The notes: a model not told the origin generated them from the letters alone. A DNA stretch of 64,000 nt from Candidatus Melainabacteria bacterium MEL.A1 (GCA_001765415.1 CP017245.1:372001-436000), one strand, 5' to 3'; numbered from the stretch's first letter, positions 35,159-44,153 are shown. Numbers and translations: made by a program.

Positions 35159-37462
35159 ATGATGCAGGTACTGGAGATTAAGAACAATTTAGTTAAAATA
35201 GCTTATGATGTAAACGATAACCTTGCTCTTTCAAGTTTTGTTATCATTGAGGACACAAACACACCTTATGTTGCACAGGTTGTCAATGTCAAAGCAGATA
35301 AATTAACCAATTTTGCAATAGTTAAGTTGCTATTTACATTCAACGAAGAAGGTATTTTGAAAAATTACAACGGAACTATTCCATCGCTTAAATCTACAGT
35401 TTCAATTCTTCCATCAAAAGAATTGCTTGATATCATTCCGATTGAAAACAATCTTATAATGGGGGAATTAGCCCAACAAAACGTTACACTTAATGTAGAT
35501 AAAACAATTTTAGATAATAATTTGTTAGTTTGTTCTGATAATGTTGAAAACACAAACATTCTTTTGAAGAATATTACAAAACAAATTGATGAAAAAATCG
35601 TAATCTTTGATACAGATGGACTTTTTGATGCTGAAAACAAAATCACATTCGGTAAAGACTTCAAACTTCCGCTAAATTACGACACAATCAACTTTATATA
35701 TGAAAACGAACTTGATGACGTTGATGCAACAAGCAGAGCCGTAATTCAAGACATTTTTATTGAAGTTCAAGAATATACAAAAAATTTGCCGGAAGGCTAT
35801 CTTCCATTTGAAACATTTATCAATGTTGTAGATCAACAGTACAAAGAAACCCAAATTCCGCAACTTGTATTATTGAAAAATAAACTTATCAAGTACAGAG
35901 ATTTGAACGCTTTTGCAGAAACTTTAAAAGATGTTTTAAGTTTGAGCATTGCAATTGACAAATCAAAAGTCACTATTATTGATATTTCTGAAATGGCTCC
36001 AGTATTACAAAAAGAGATTATGTCTTACACATATGGAGTTATGAAAGGGATTAATGAAACAATCTACTCTTTTGTAAAAGTTGATAACGCAAATTCTAGC
36101 AAAAGATTACTTAAAACATTCTTATCACGTGACGGAATTTATACAACAATAATTTGTCGCCACGAATACAAATATTTACCTGAATTAAAAAGCGCAGCTC
36201 AAAACTTAATATTGTTCACACCACAAACATTACAACATGATTTTGCAGCATACAACACTTTTTTGAATAAATTAAATACAGATGAATTTATCATCTATGG
36301 TGCGCATACTCAAAATATTCCACTAATCGTTGAACTTGATGAACTTGAATTAGATACGCAAAATGATGACGACGAAACAGAAAGCGAAAAAGATATAGAA
36401 GAAATTCCCAGTTCTAACGTAGTTCCAATGCCGGCACCAGTTCAAAATACTGCACCGCAAGAAAATGTTACAGTAACTCCTGAACCAGAAATACAGGAAG
36501 AAGAAACTTTTAAAGCTCCTGAAGTAGAATACCCTGATTTAGGTTTTGACAATGAAACTCCCAGTAGTAACGAAACGCCAACAGTAGATTTTCCGGAAAC
36601 AGAAACATTAAATGTTACAGAGGAGCAACCTGAAGAAAATTTTACACAAATTGAACTTCCTGAAACATTTGAAGAACCAGAAATAGAGGAAGTTCAACAA
36701 GAAGAACCGGAAGAAGATATTCAAAAAAACTTTGATAATGAAATTTCACAAGAACCAATTGAAGAAGAAGTTTTTATGCCGGAAACTGATATTCCGCAAG
36801 TTGAAATCAATGAAGATTTATCAGAGCAAGCTATAATTGAAGATAGCAATATTTCGGAAACACCTGCTGAATATACATCTCAAGCAACCGAAGAACAAGC
36901 TCCTATATACAACATTTTGGATGACAACGAAATTGATTATCAAGATGCAGAACCGGAAGTTTTGCCACTTGAACCTGAGATTGATTATTCTGTAGAAGAT
37001 ATTGATATTGAAGAAAACTATCAAGAACCGCAGCCTTATGACGAAAACGAAGCTATGATTGAACAGGCTGCCAAAGATGTTGATAAATTGATTTACGAAA
37101 AACTTCCAAATGAAGACGTTACACTAGACGACTTATCTGACTTACAATCAGATGAACTAACAGAAGATGATTTAAACTTGATTGGAGATTTGGCTTCTGA
37201 TAATGGAATTACTCCAGAACCAGAGCTTGAATACAATGAAGAACAACCTCCTGTTGTACCTATTTATAATGCAGAAGATATTGAGCCTCAAGAACAACAA
37301 TCACTTGAACCAGGAGATAGAGTATCATCTCCCAAATATGGAGAAGGTGTTGTTGAAAAAATGATTAAATATGGCAATAAAATGCTTTGCTCTATTGAAT
37401 TTCCGAACATTGGCAGACGACTTTTAGATCCTGCAATGACAGAAATCAAAAAATTAGACTAA
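35159..37462 (+). CDS. HerA-like protein with lost Walker A, acidic linker and C-terminal Tudor-like domain
   Basis: 767 residues from the ATG at 35159, with GAGG four bases upstream; an ATG at 35138 is in frame but lacks SD. Residues 1-105 look like the HAS-barrel of HerA-type DNA translocases. The following ATPase-like fold has 'DNNLLVCSDNVENTNILLKN' (120-139), where a P-loop should be; 'IVIFDTDGLF' and 'VTIIDISEMA' look like remaining strands. Residues about 390-705 are a Pro/Glu/Asp-rich linker of about 300 residues. The last 50, 'GDRVSSPKYGEGVVEKM' onward, match the Tudor-like end of UvrD/PcrA, which binds RNA polymerase. It may be an ATPase-dead nucleic-acid or polymerase tether. Confidence 0.6.
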   Translation: MMQVLEIKNNLVKIAYDVNDNLALSSFVIIEDTNTPYVAQVVNVKADKLTNFAIVKLLFTFNEEGILKNYNGTIPSLKSTVSILPSKELLDIIPIENNLIMGELAQQNVTLNVDKTILDNNLLVCSDNVENTNILLKNITKQIDEKIVIFDTDGLFDAENKITFGKDFKLPLNYDTINFIYENELDDVDATSRAVIQDIFIEVQEYTKNLPEGYLPFETFINVVDQQYKETQIPQLVLLKNKLIKYRDLNAFAETLKDVLSLSIAIDKSKVTIIDISEMAPVLQKEIMSYTYGVMKGINETIYSFVKVDNANSSKRLLKTFLSRDGIYTTIICRHEYKYLPELKSAAQNLILFTPQTLQHDFAAYNTFLNKLNTDEFIIYGAHTQNIPLIVELDELELDTQNDDDETESEKDIEEIPSSNVVPMPAPVQNTAPQENVTVTPEPEIQEEETFKAPEVEYPDLGFDNETPSSNETPTVDFPETETLNVTEEQPEENFTQIELPETFEEPEIEEVQQEEPEEDIQKNFDNEISQEPIEEEVFMPETDIPQVEINEDLSEQAIIEDSNISETPAEYTSQATEEQAPIYNILDDNEIDYQDAEPEVLPLEPEIDYSVEDIDIEENYQEPQPYDENEAMIEQAAKDVDKLIYEKLPNEDVTLDDLSDLQSDELTEDDLNLIGDLASDNGITPEPELEYNEEQPPVVPIYNAEDIEPQEQQSLEPGDRVSSPKYGEGVVEKMIKYGNKMLCSIEFPNIGRRLLDPAMTEIKKLD

Positions 37463-37468
37463 CTAAAT

Positions 37469-37816
37469 TTATCTTAAATTAGAAGCATTTTTTAAATATA
37501 CAAACTGTGGAACAAAATCTGTTTCACAGTTTAAAACTAATAAAACCCTCAGACACATTGGTAAAGAATTAGGAACATCAAGTTCATGAAAGCACATCAT
37601 AGCAACATTTTGCCACCCCAAGTCAAGACGAGCAAATTTCGCAGGGAAAGCAGCATTTAAGTCATTTGTTAGAGTAAAAATAACATGCGAAATATTTTCA
37701 ACCTGAACATTGTTTCTTTTAATTATTTCTGTTAAAAGTTCAATTGTCGCCAATTTTATTGCACCTGACGTATTTTCAGTTACTGTTATAGCTCCTCTAA
37801 TTCCTTTAGTAGTCAT
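37469..37816 (-). CDS. aroH: Chorismate mutase, AroH type
   Basis: 115 residues, matching monofunctional AroH enzymes that convert chorismate to prephenate for Phe and Tyr synthesis. 'RGAITVTENT' holds the first catalytic Arg, 'IFTLTNDLNAAFPA' and 'FARLDLGW' the core, and 'LRVLLVLN' the second Arg. It ends 6 bases beyond the convergent 35159 gene. It lies 12 bases downstream of fmt and is likely co-transcribed with it. Confidence 0.92.
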   Translation of the reverse strand: MTTKGIRGAITVTENTSGAIKLATIELLTEIIKRNNVQVENISHVIFTLTNDLNAAFPAKFARLDLGWQNVAMMCFHELDVPNSLPMCLRVLLVLNCETDFVPQFVYLKNASNLR

Positions 37817-37828
37817 TATTATTCCTTT

Positions 37829-38749
37829 TTATTTAGCAATATGCAAGCCATTTGCCCAATCACGAGCAAACATTTCGCCCTTACCTTCCGGTTTAACTTT
37901 TATAAGCAAAATGCTATCTTGTCCACAACCGACTTCAATTCCTTCTTTTGTAACACGGCTAAAAATCCCGCATTCACCGGAAACATCTTTTAAAACCCTT
38001 GTTTCAAGCACTTTTACAACTTTGCCATTGTAGATAAAGTACGCAGATGGCATTTTATAAATTCCTCTAACCAAATTATGGATATCTTGCGCAGATTTTG
38101 ACCAATCAATCAAAGTTTCTTCTTTAATTAATTTATTTGCCATACAAACACCAGTTTCACATTGTTTTTCAGGTGAAATTGTTTTATCAACTAGCCCAAT
38201 CAATGTTTTTTCCAGCAAAGCAGGAGAATCCACGCTAATTCTTTCAAACAAATCTACACATGTCATATTATCAGGAATTTCAATCTTTTCACGCATGCAA
38301 ACATCGCCACAATCCAAGCCCAATTCTGTAATCATAGTACAAATACCGGTTTCTTTATCACCATTAATAATAGCTCTTTGAATAGGATTAGCTCCTCTAT
38401 AACGAGGCAACAAAGAGGCATGAAGATTAATTGTTTCATACTTTGGAATATCCAAAACTTCTTGTGACAAAATTTGCCCGAAAGCAAAAGTTACAAAGAA
38501 ATCCGGTTTTAGTTCTTTTAATTCTTCCTGAATTTCAGGTTCTTTTCTGATTGATTTCGGCTGAAAAACAGGTAAATTATGCTCAATAGCAAATTGTTTT
38601 AAAACAGACATTGACATTTTATGTCCACGCCCAGCGGGTTTGTCAGGTTGAGTAACCACAGCCAAAACATTAATTTTTTCAGAATTATAAAGATGTTCCA
38701 ACGATTTTAGAGCAATCGCAGGAGTTCCAAAGAAAACAATATTAATCAT
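37829..38749 (-). CDS. fmt: Methionyl-tRNA formyltransferase
   Basis: 306 residues, normal length. It formylates initiator Met-tRNA. 'FFGTPAIAL', 'VTQPDKPAGRG', the catalytic 'NLHASLLPRYRGANP' and 'TGICTM' are present, and the C-terminal OB-like domain is complete. The start overlaps the def stop by one base, so translation is coupled with its functional partner. Confidence 0.97.
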   Translation of the reverse strand: MINIVFFGTPAIALKSLEHLYNSEKINVLAVVTQPDKPAGRGHKMSMSVLKQFAIEHNLPVFQPKSIRKEPEIQEELKELKPDFFVTFAFGQILSQEVLDIPKYETINLHASLLPRYRGANPIQRAIINGDKETGICTMITELGLDCGDVCMREKIEIPDNMTCVDLFERISVDSPALLEKTLIGLVDKTISPEKQCETGVCMANKLIKEETLIDWSKSAQDIHNLVRGIYKMPSAYFIYNGKVVKVLETRVLKDVSGECGIFSRVTKEGIEVGCGQDSILLIKVKPEGKGEMFARDWANGLHIAK

Positions 38750-39300
38750 TATTTACCCTCGCTTTCAGGTCCATCAATCAATAATTCTGGATCAACCGGC
38801 GGGAGATTATGTTCTGCCAAAACCTTGTCAGCTTCAAAACGATTTACACAATGATCTATAAACAAAATACCGTCAAGATGATCGTTTTCGTGTTGAATTG
38901 CTCGAGATAAAAGTTCTCCATCCTTTGCTTCCAAAACAAATGGTCTACCGTGTTTATCAAGAGCTTTAACCATAACATTTGCATATCTCTTTACATCAGT
39001 ATAAGCTTCAGGAAAACTTATACAACCTTCTTGAGCAACAGTTGCACCTGTTTTTTTGATAATTTTAGGGTTAATGAAAACCATAGGATTAAGCGGTTCG
39101 TCATTTTTTGATACATCAATAACGAACACTCTCAAATTAACACCAATTTGCGGAGCAGCCAAGCCTACACCGTTTTTGGCATACATTGTTTCCAACAAAT
39201 CCTGAACAAGTTCTTGAATTTTCTTAGATACTTTATGAACCTCTTTAGATGGTTCTCTTAAACTTTTTTCACCGTATTGTAAAACTCTTTTAACAGCCAT
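38749..39300 (-). CDS. def: Peptide deformylase
   Basis: 183 residues. It removes the formyl group from nascent proteins. The three motifs are 'GVGLAAPQIG', 'EGCISFPE' (the usual EGCLS with Ile for Leu) and 'QHENDHLDG', which gives the Cys and two His metal ligands and the catalytic Glu. GGAAAGAGG precedes the ATG. It opens the def-fmt-aroH transcript, with queE 40 bases upstream on the same strand. Confidence 0.97.
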   Translation of the reverse strand: MAVKRVLQYGEKSLREPSKEVHKVSKKIQELVQDLLETMYAKNGVGLAAPQIGVNLRVFVIDVSKNDEPLNPMVFINPKIIKKTGATVAQEGCISFPEAYTDVKRYANVMVKALDKHGRPFVLEAKDGELLSRAIQHENDHLDGILFIDHCVNRFEADKVLAEHNLPPVDPELLIDGPESEGK

Positions 39301-39340
39301 TATTAAACCTCTTTCCTTAAATAAATAATAGCATAAAAAT

Positions 39341-40009
39341 TTATCTCACGTCTAAAAATTTATGCACTTGAGGAATAAGTCTTACTTTTTCATAATTTTT
39401 TAAGAATTTGTCAAGAATTTGCGCACAAAAATCTGGAGATATAGACATTTTATCTTCAACCATTTCCGGTTGCAAAATTAATTCAATTCCATATTTTTTA
39501 CCTAATTCACAACATTTAGAAATTTCATCATCAGTTATTTTTGAATTAAAAACAATTTTCGCAAAAGTTTCAATTCCACGACAAGCATCAAAAAATTTGT
39601 CATGAAATTTGTATGAATTTTTAATTCCTGTCGCACTTTCCAATTTTATATCCGCAGAAACAATATTAACATATTGCTTTATTTCCAAAAATTTATCAGA
39701 AAGTGTTGCATTTGTTTCAAGATAGATTCTTTTATTTACCAAAGGTAAAAAATCTCTCAAAAATTCAACTGACAATAAAGGTTCACCACCAGTCAAAGAA
39801 ACAGAATGCACATTTTTATATTCATTAACCTTTTGCGCCAATTCATTCGGACAAATTTCAATAAAATCCGAATTTGAAGAAAATTCTGTATCACAATAAT
39901 TACATTTCAAATTACAATTACAAAACCTTACAAATAACTGTTTATAGCCGACATACGGACCTTCGCCCTGAATTGATGCAAATATTTCTTTAACTTTTAC
40001 CTTATTCAT
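39341..40009 (-). CDS. queE: 7-carboxy-7-deazaguanine synthase (radical SAM)
   Basis: 222 residues. QueE builds the deazaguanine core for queuosine. The radical-SAM cluster is 'CNLKCNYC' (CxxxCxxC), preceded by 'SIQGEGPYVGYKQLFVRF'. 'SLTGGEPLL' and the end 'RLIPQVHKFLDVR' are family marks. Its ATG overlaps the DnaJ-homologue stop by eight bases. Other queuosine genes are not in the window. Confidence 0.94.
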   Translation of the reverse strand: MNKVKVKEIFASIQGEGPYVGYKQLFVRFCNCNLKCNYCDTEFSSNSDFIEICPNELAQKVNEYKNVHSVSLTGGEPLLSVEFLRDFLPLVNKRIYLETNATLSDKFLEIKQYVNIVSADIKLESATGIKNSYKFHDKFFDACRGIETFAKIVFNSKITDDEISKCCELGKKYGIELILQPEMVEDKMSISPDFCAQILDKFLKNYEKVRLIPQVHKFLDVR

Positions 40010-41039
40010 TTAACAAATTCTCTCTTATGTTTTGTGTGGACAATTTCTTAAGCTTTTCGTAAAGCCTAACTTCATCATCCGACAAAGAACAAGGAATTTC
40101 AATATGCACATTAACAATCATGTCGCCAATTTTTCCGTTTTGCTTCAAGCCTTGCCCCGCTAAACGGAATTTTTGACCAGAATGTGTCTTTGGAGGAATT
40201 TTCAGACTAAAATTACCGTCAAACGCAGGAACTGAAATTTTTCCACCCAAAACTGCTTCTACAGGAGTTATCGGGATATTATAAACAATATTATTTCCAT
40301 CAAAAGATATTCTAGAATTTGGTTCAATCTTAATTTTTAAGAACAAATCGCCATTTTTACCACCATTTTCACCAGAATTTCCCTCAGATTTAATTCGAAG
40401 CTTTGCGCCGTTTTTTATATTTTTGGGAACTTTAACAGAAATTTTTCTATGTTCTGTTTTCTCACCACTCCCATTACAAATTGGGCAAACATTTCCGTTA
40501 ATAAATTTTCGACCTTTGCAATGCGGACATTCCATAGCATGAACGACATTTATCATTCGTTCTGTTCCATTTATTGCCTCTTTTATAGAAATTGAAATTT
40601 CTTCATATATGTCAGCACCTTTTACAGGTAATGGCTTTTCTTTTTTAGAATTAGTAAAACCTTCAAAAATATCATTAATTTTTTTAGAAAATTTTTGTTT
40701 ATCCATTTTAGTTTTTGAAGAATAAACAGATTTTTCCTCATCAATCGAATTTGAATTTGTTGAAGTTTTTTTATACTGATTTTGCGCCTCATTTGGAGAA
40801 GTTTGTTGTTTTTCCTTTTTATAAGAAGATGATTTAAAAAATCCGTTTATTGTGTCATATTGAAAACGTTTTTTTGCATCAGAAAGTGTTTCATAAGCCT
40901 CGCTAATATCTTTGAACCGAGAAGCTCCATCAGGGTTTACATCAGGATGAAATTTTCTAGCCAAACGCCGATAAGCTGACTTAATTTCAGCCTCCGAACT
41001 GTCAGGTGTAACTCCAAGAATAGAATAATAGTTCTTCAT
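40002..41039 (-). CDS. DnaJ homologue with a half zinc finger
   Basis: 345 residues. J-domain at 1-68 with the HPD motif ('KFHPDVN'). A polar linker (70-145) replaces the G/F region. Only two CxxCxGx motifs are present ('CPHCKGRK', 'CPICNGSG'), where DnaJ has four, so one zinc site at most. Two beta-sandwich substrate domains follow (about 190-330). J-proteins recruit and stimulate DnaK. Whether this is the main DnaJ or a special cochaperone cannot be told here. It begins 21 bases after the PurD-like stop, without an SD. Confidence 0.85.
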   Translation of the reverse strand: MKNYYSILGVTPDSSEAEIKSAYRRLARKFHPDVNPDGASRFKDISEAYETLSDAKKRFQYDTINGFFKSSSYKKEKQQTSPNEAQNQYKKTSTNSNSIDEEKSVYSSKTKMDKQKFSKKINDIFEGFTNSKKEKPLPVKGADIYEEISISIKEAINGTERMINVVHAMECPHCKGRKFINGNVCPICNGSGEKTEHRKISVKVPKNIKNGAKLRIKSEGNSGENGGKNGDLFLKIKIEPNSRISFDGNNIVYNIPITPVEAVLGGKISVPAFDGNFSLKIPPKTHSGQKFRLAGQGLKQNGKIGDMIVNVHIEIPCSLSDDEVRLYEKLKKLSTQNIRENLLNE

Positions 41040-41060
41040 ATTTTTATATATAATGAAGTT

Positions 41061-42305
41061 CTAAAATTTTTCAACCTTCTCACAAATATCATTTCGGCAC
41101 TTTTTACCACTGAAAGATATTAATTCAACATCTTCATATAAATGTTTTCTCGCTCTTGAAAGCGTTTTAGCCGTTTTAGTCAAAACAAGCGTTTTCCCTT
41201 CGACAGTTTCATATTCAAAATATTTATTTTTTGTTGTAGCAAAATGAGTTATATCACTTTCAACAAGCTCTAACCCCTTAATAATTTCACCTTTTTTCCT
41301 TGAAGAAATTACACATGAAACAGAAGAATTGTCGGAAACATCTATTTTTTCATAATCATCTGCAAATGAACCAACTGCACATGCTTCAAATAAAGTTAAC
41401 AAATTTTCATCAACTAAATTCAAAACAGCTTCAGCGTCATGATCAGACAAAAACGGTTTAAAATCCAACGTTACAAAATTTCCATCTGTGGTCAAAACAC
41501 AATCAATACCTAAAACCCCCAAATATGGAGTTTCTTTTCGTTGTAATGAAGCTAATACTCTTTCTACGACATTTTGCATAACAGAATTTTCAATATCGCT
41601 AGAAATTTTATAGTCAGGTGTATAAGCTCCTACCCCAGATGTTAAAATTCCACCATCGCCATCTTCCGCAAACTTATAATTTGCAACAGTTGCAAGGTGC
41701 AAAGCACTGTATCCGTCAGTTACAACATAAATTGTAAATTCATGACCATAAACATAATCTTCCAAAACAACTTTATTTTCGTCTTTATTAAACAAATCTT
41801 CGACAAAAGTTTTTGAAGCCGCAAAAGTTGTACAAACCAATCTATCAGCAGAATTTGAATTTTCATCAGCTCTAATCACCTGTGGCATTGGAGCATTTTT
41901 CAAATAATCAATAGCCAAAGGCAATTTATCAAAAATACCAAATCTTGGAGTTGGTATCCTCAATTTATATAAAAATCTTTTACCTGCAGAGCGACTTAAT
42001 GTAAATTGCGCACTCTGAGCCGTCGGACAAAAGATAAGTTGATTATTAGTTTGAAATAACTCTGCAATGTTATTTTTTATAGCAACTTCTGAAGTTACAA
42101 TAGTCAAATCAATTGCATTCTCCAAAACATATTCTAAAATTTCTTGAACATTTTCTTCTCTTATATCAACACATTCAGCCAACTCAGAAATTGCACTGTT
42201 TCCAGACAATACAAAAATATCACAATCATAATTTTTGAACTTTTTAACTAATGCGTATTCTTTTGCAGAATTTCCAACTATTAAAACTTTTTTCTTTTTA
42301 TCCAT
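41061..42305 (-). CDS. Divergent PurD-like ATP-grasp protein
   Basis: 414 residues. The fold order matches glycinamide ribonucleotide synthetase (PurD): an N-domain 'VLIVGNSAKEYALVKK', then 'FCPTAQSAQFTLSRSAGKRFL', then ATP-grasp with 'GGILTSGVGAYTPD' and 'GVLGIDCVLTTDG'. Key text is changed. The ATP loop 'KADGLAAGKG' reads 'RADENSNSAD', and 'NARFGDPE' reads 'KPFLSDHD'. It is therefore either a catalytically altered paralogue or a fast-evolving PurD. The ATG follows a TGC-TACAAT box by six bases, and the SD is missing. Confidence 0.65.
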   Translation of the reverse strand: MDKKKKVLIVGNSAKEYALVKKFKNYDCDIFVLSGNSAISELAECVDIREENVQEILEYVLENAIDLTIVTSEVAIKNNIAELFQTNNQLIFCPTAQSAQFTLSRSAGKRFLYKLRIPTPRFGIFDKLPLAIDYLKNAPMPQVIRADENSNSADRLVCTTFAASKTFVEDLFNKDENKVVLEDYVYGHEFTIYVVTDGYSALHLATVANYKFAEDGDGGILTSGVGAYTPDYKISSDIENSVMQNVVERVLASLQRKETPYLGVLGIDCVLTTDGNFVTLDFKPFLSDHDAEAVLNLVDENLLTLFEACAVGSFADDYEKIDVSDNSSVSCVISSRKKGEIIKGLELVESDITHFATTKNKYFEYETVEGKTLVLTKTAKTLSRARKHLYEDVELISFSGKKCRNDICEKVEKF

Positions 42306-42320
42306 AAGTCTATTGTAGCA
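42306..42320 (-). promoter_or_regulatory. Extended -10 promoter ending six bases before the PurD-like ATG
   Basis: Minus strand: TGC-TACAAT (42320-42312), six bases, ATG at 42305. Confidence 0.62.
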
Positions 42321-42408
42321 TAAATTTAAAAGAAGTTAAAGCAGAAATATTTATCATATAAACGAGGGATTTTATTAAGTTTTATTAATTATTTATTCAA
42401 AATTGTGG

Positions 42409-42449
42409 TACAATAATGACAAATAAAAATTAATCATTAATTTTTATTT
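42409..42449 (+). promoter_or_regulatory. -10 box and a hairpin at the 5' end of the mRNA
   Basis: TACAAT (42409-42414) is followed, where transcription should begin, by a 14-base-pair A/T palindrome (42421-42434 with 42436-42449). The SD GTGAGG lies just after. The hairpin would cap the mRNA 5' end. Confidence 0.55.
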
Positions 42450-42465
42450 TGTAAGTGAGGTAGAA

Positions 42466-42699
42466 ATGGCAGGTATTGTAAATTTATTATCACAAATGTT
42501 TGTTCCGCAAACAACTCAGGTTGCTACACCGGTAAGAAGCACATCTTCAAACCCATATAGCAACAACCCATTTGTAAACTATAATGGACATAGCTTGAAT
42601 GCTTATGCTAAAAACGCACCTGTCAGAGGTGGCTACTTTGCAGGATATTACAACGGCAAACAAAATATTGTAGGACAACGACTTTTTATTGAAGTTTAG
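42466..42699 (+). CDS. 77-residue Asn/Gly/Tyr-rich protein of unknown function
   Basis: No signal peptide or membrane helix. The middle is rich in Asn, Ser, Tyr and Gly ('NPYSNNPFVNYNGH', 'GGYFAGYYNGKQN') and looks disordered. NPF-like text is also seen in the tail of the 2725 protein. GAGG lies five bases before the ATG. A 5' hairpin and promoter precede it, and a perfect promoter for the pilin pair begins 15 bases after its stop. No family recognised. Confidence 0.65.
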   Translation: MAGIVNLLSQMFVPQTTQVATPVRSTSSNPYSNNPFVNYNGHSLNAYAKNAPVRGGYFAGYYNGKQNIVGQRLFIEV

Positions 42700-42713
42700 T
42701 ATATTTTATACAA

Positions 42714-42742
42714 TTGACAATCTCTAAAAAACACGTTATAAT
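42714..42742 (+). promoter_or_regulatory. Consensus promoter of the tandem pilin genes
   Basis: TTGACA, exactly 17 bases, TATAAT: a full match to the housekeeping consensus. This suggests strong transcription of the two downstream pilin-like genes. Confidence 0.88.
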
Positions 42743-42771
42743 AGGAGTATAGTAATAGAGATTGAGATTAT

Positions 42772-43485
42772 ATGAATAAACATTTATTTTTGGGATTTTC
42801 TTTGACAGAAGTATTGATAGCAATGACTGTTGTCGGTGTTATTTCTGCGATTACAGTTCCAGTTGTTATCGGACATTACCAAAAGCAATCATTGCTTTCA
42901 TTAGTACAAAAAAATTATTCTGATATGGAACAGAATTTAACAATCTTGCAAACTGAAAATTACTCAAAAGGATTGTATCATTCAATTCTAAACCAAAAAG
43001 AAGGAAAAACTGTTGAAAATACTGCAGGTCAATTTTTGACAGAATATTACAAAGTAAAAAAAGATTGTGGGACAACGGCTCAACCTTGCTTTGCAGCAGC
43101 ATATAGAGATATAAGCGCAGGAACTGCAACAAATTTTTCATGTGATGGTTATACAATCAGCACAAACAATGGAACTGCAATTTGCATAATTCCGGCAAAT
43201 ATTGCTAAAGAAACTAAAGAAGGCGAAACCGAAGAAACAGAAACCAAAAATCCTGCTAAAGTTTTTATTGATATTAACGGTACAGAAGACCCAAATATTT
43301 CAGGCAGAGATTTATTTACATTTAATATTTATGAAGATTTTACAATTGATGAAGTTGATCCGACATTAAGCAGTTCAGATAAAACAGCTAAAAGAACTGA
43401 AGTTGCAGCTAAATGTATAACTTCTAAAATTGGAGAAGGTTGTTTATCAAGACTTCTCAACGATAATTGGAAAATGAATTATTAG
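42772..43485 (+). CDS. Type IV pilin-like protein (tandem pair, first)
   Basis: 237 residues. A short leader MNKHLFLG precedes a classic prepilin site G|FSLTEVLIAMTVVGVI with Glu at +5 and a hydrophobic helix. The ectodomain has six Cys and ends 'NDNWKMNY'. A block 'IDINGTEDPNISGRDLFTF' recurs in the next gene as 'TDTNGQEGPNIAGRDLFIF'. This is a conserved core of the pair. It is likely cleaved by a prepilin peptidase and displayed in a pilus or pseudopilus. No strong SD. The second gene starts 13 bases after its stop. Confidence 0.85.
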   Translation: MNKHLFLGFSLTEVLIAMTVVGVISAITVPVVIGHYQKQSLLSLVQKNYSDMEQNLTILQTENYSKGLYHSILNQKEGKTVENTAGQFLTEYYKVKKDCGTTAQPCFAAAYRDISAGTATNFSCDGYTISTNNGTAICIIPANIAKETKEGETEETETKNPAKVFIDINGTEDPNISGRDLFTFNIYEDFTIDEVDPTLSSSDKTAKRTEVAAKCITSKIGEGCLSRLLNDNWKMNY

Positions 43486-43497
43486 AAAGGCATAAAC

Positions 43498-44112
43498 ATG
43501 AATAAAAAATCCGCATTTACATTAACGGAAGTTCTTATCACAATGGGTGTTATCGGAATTATTTCTGCTCTAACAGTCCCAACATTGGTAAATAACTATC
43601 AAAGAAAAGCAATGACCGTTCAATTGAGAAAAGTTGCAAATGATATGTCGAATGCTGCAGATATGCTCATGACAGAAGAAGGAAAATCAAAATTCTCTGC
43701 AACAACAGGCTATAGCAATTTAGATAATTTCGTAAGAGACCATTTTAAAATATTAAAAACTTGTGATAAGGATAGCACCACAGGATGTTTTGCAAATGAA
43801 AAATACAGAAGTATTTCTGGAACAGTATCAGACGCAACGTATTCTTGTGCTGGGAATTCATACGTGTTAGCCGATTCTGCTGCAATTTGTCTTTCTAAAG
43901 ATGAAGAAACCGGAGATGTTGTTGTAACAACTGATACTAATGGACAAGAAGGACCAAACATCGCAGGTCGAGATTTGTTTATTTTTACACTTAGTGCTAC
44001 TGACGGAACTCCAGGTTTTCACGGAGATTCTGCCTCTTGTACCACAACATCAACAGGAACTGGTTGCTACGAATTGTTAGCTGGCGAGAATAACTGGACA
44101 ATGAATTATTAA
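43498..44112 (+). CDS. Type IV pilin-like protein (tandem pair, second)
   Basis: 204 residues. Leader MNKKSA, then FTLTEVLITMGVIGII with Glu at +5; Ala replaces Gly at -1. The ectodomain shares the 'NG.E.PNI(S/A)GRDLF.F' block and the C-terminal 'NW.MNY' with the upstream gene, so the pair arose by duplication. Six Cys sit at similar places. AAAGG precedes the ATG. A terminator follows at 44154. Confidence 0.87.
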   Translation: MNKKSAFTLTEVLITMGVIGIISALTVPTLVNNYQRKAMTVQLRKVANDMSNAADMLMTEEGKSKFSATTGYSNLDNFVRDHFKILKTCDKDSTTGCFANEKYRSISGTVSDATYSCAGNSYVLADSAAICLSKDEETGDVVVTTDTNGQEGPNIAGRDLFIFTLSATDGTPGFHGDSASCTTTSTGTGCYELLAGENNWTMNY

Positions 44113-44153
44113 TTAATTTAATTATAACCATCTCTATTATGTATAACAACAAA

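Noticed and set aside
37469..42305. Genomic island on the minus strand from aroH to the PurD-like gene
   Set aside because: The genes are housekeeping, base composition matches the surroundings, and no integrase or tRNA edge is present.
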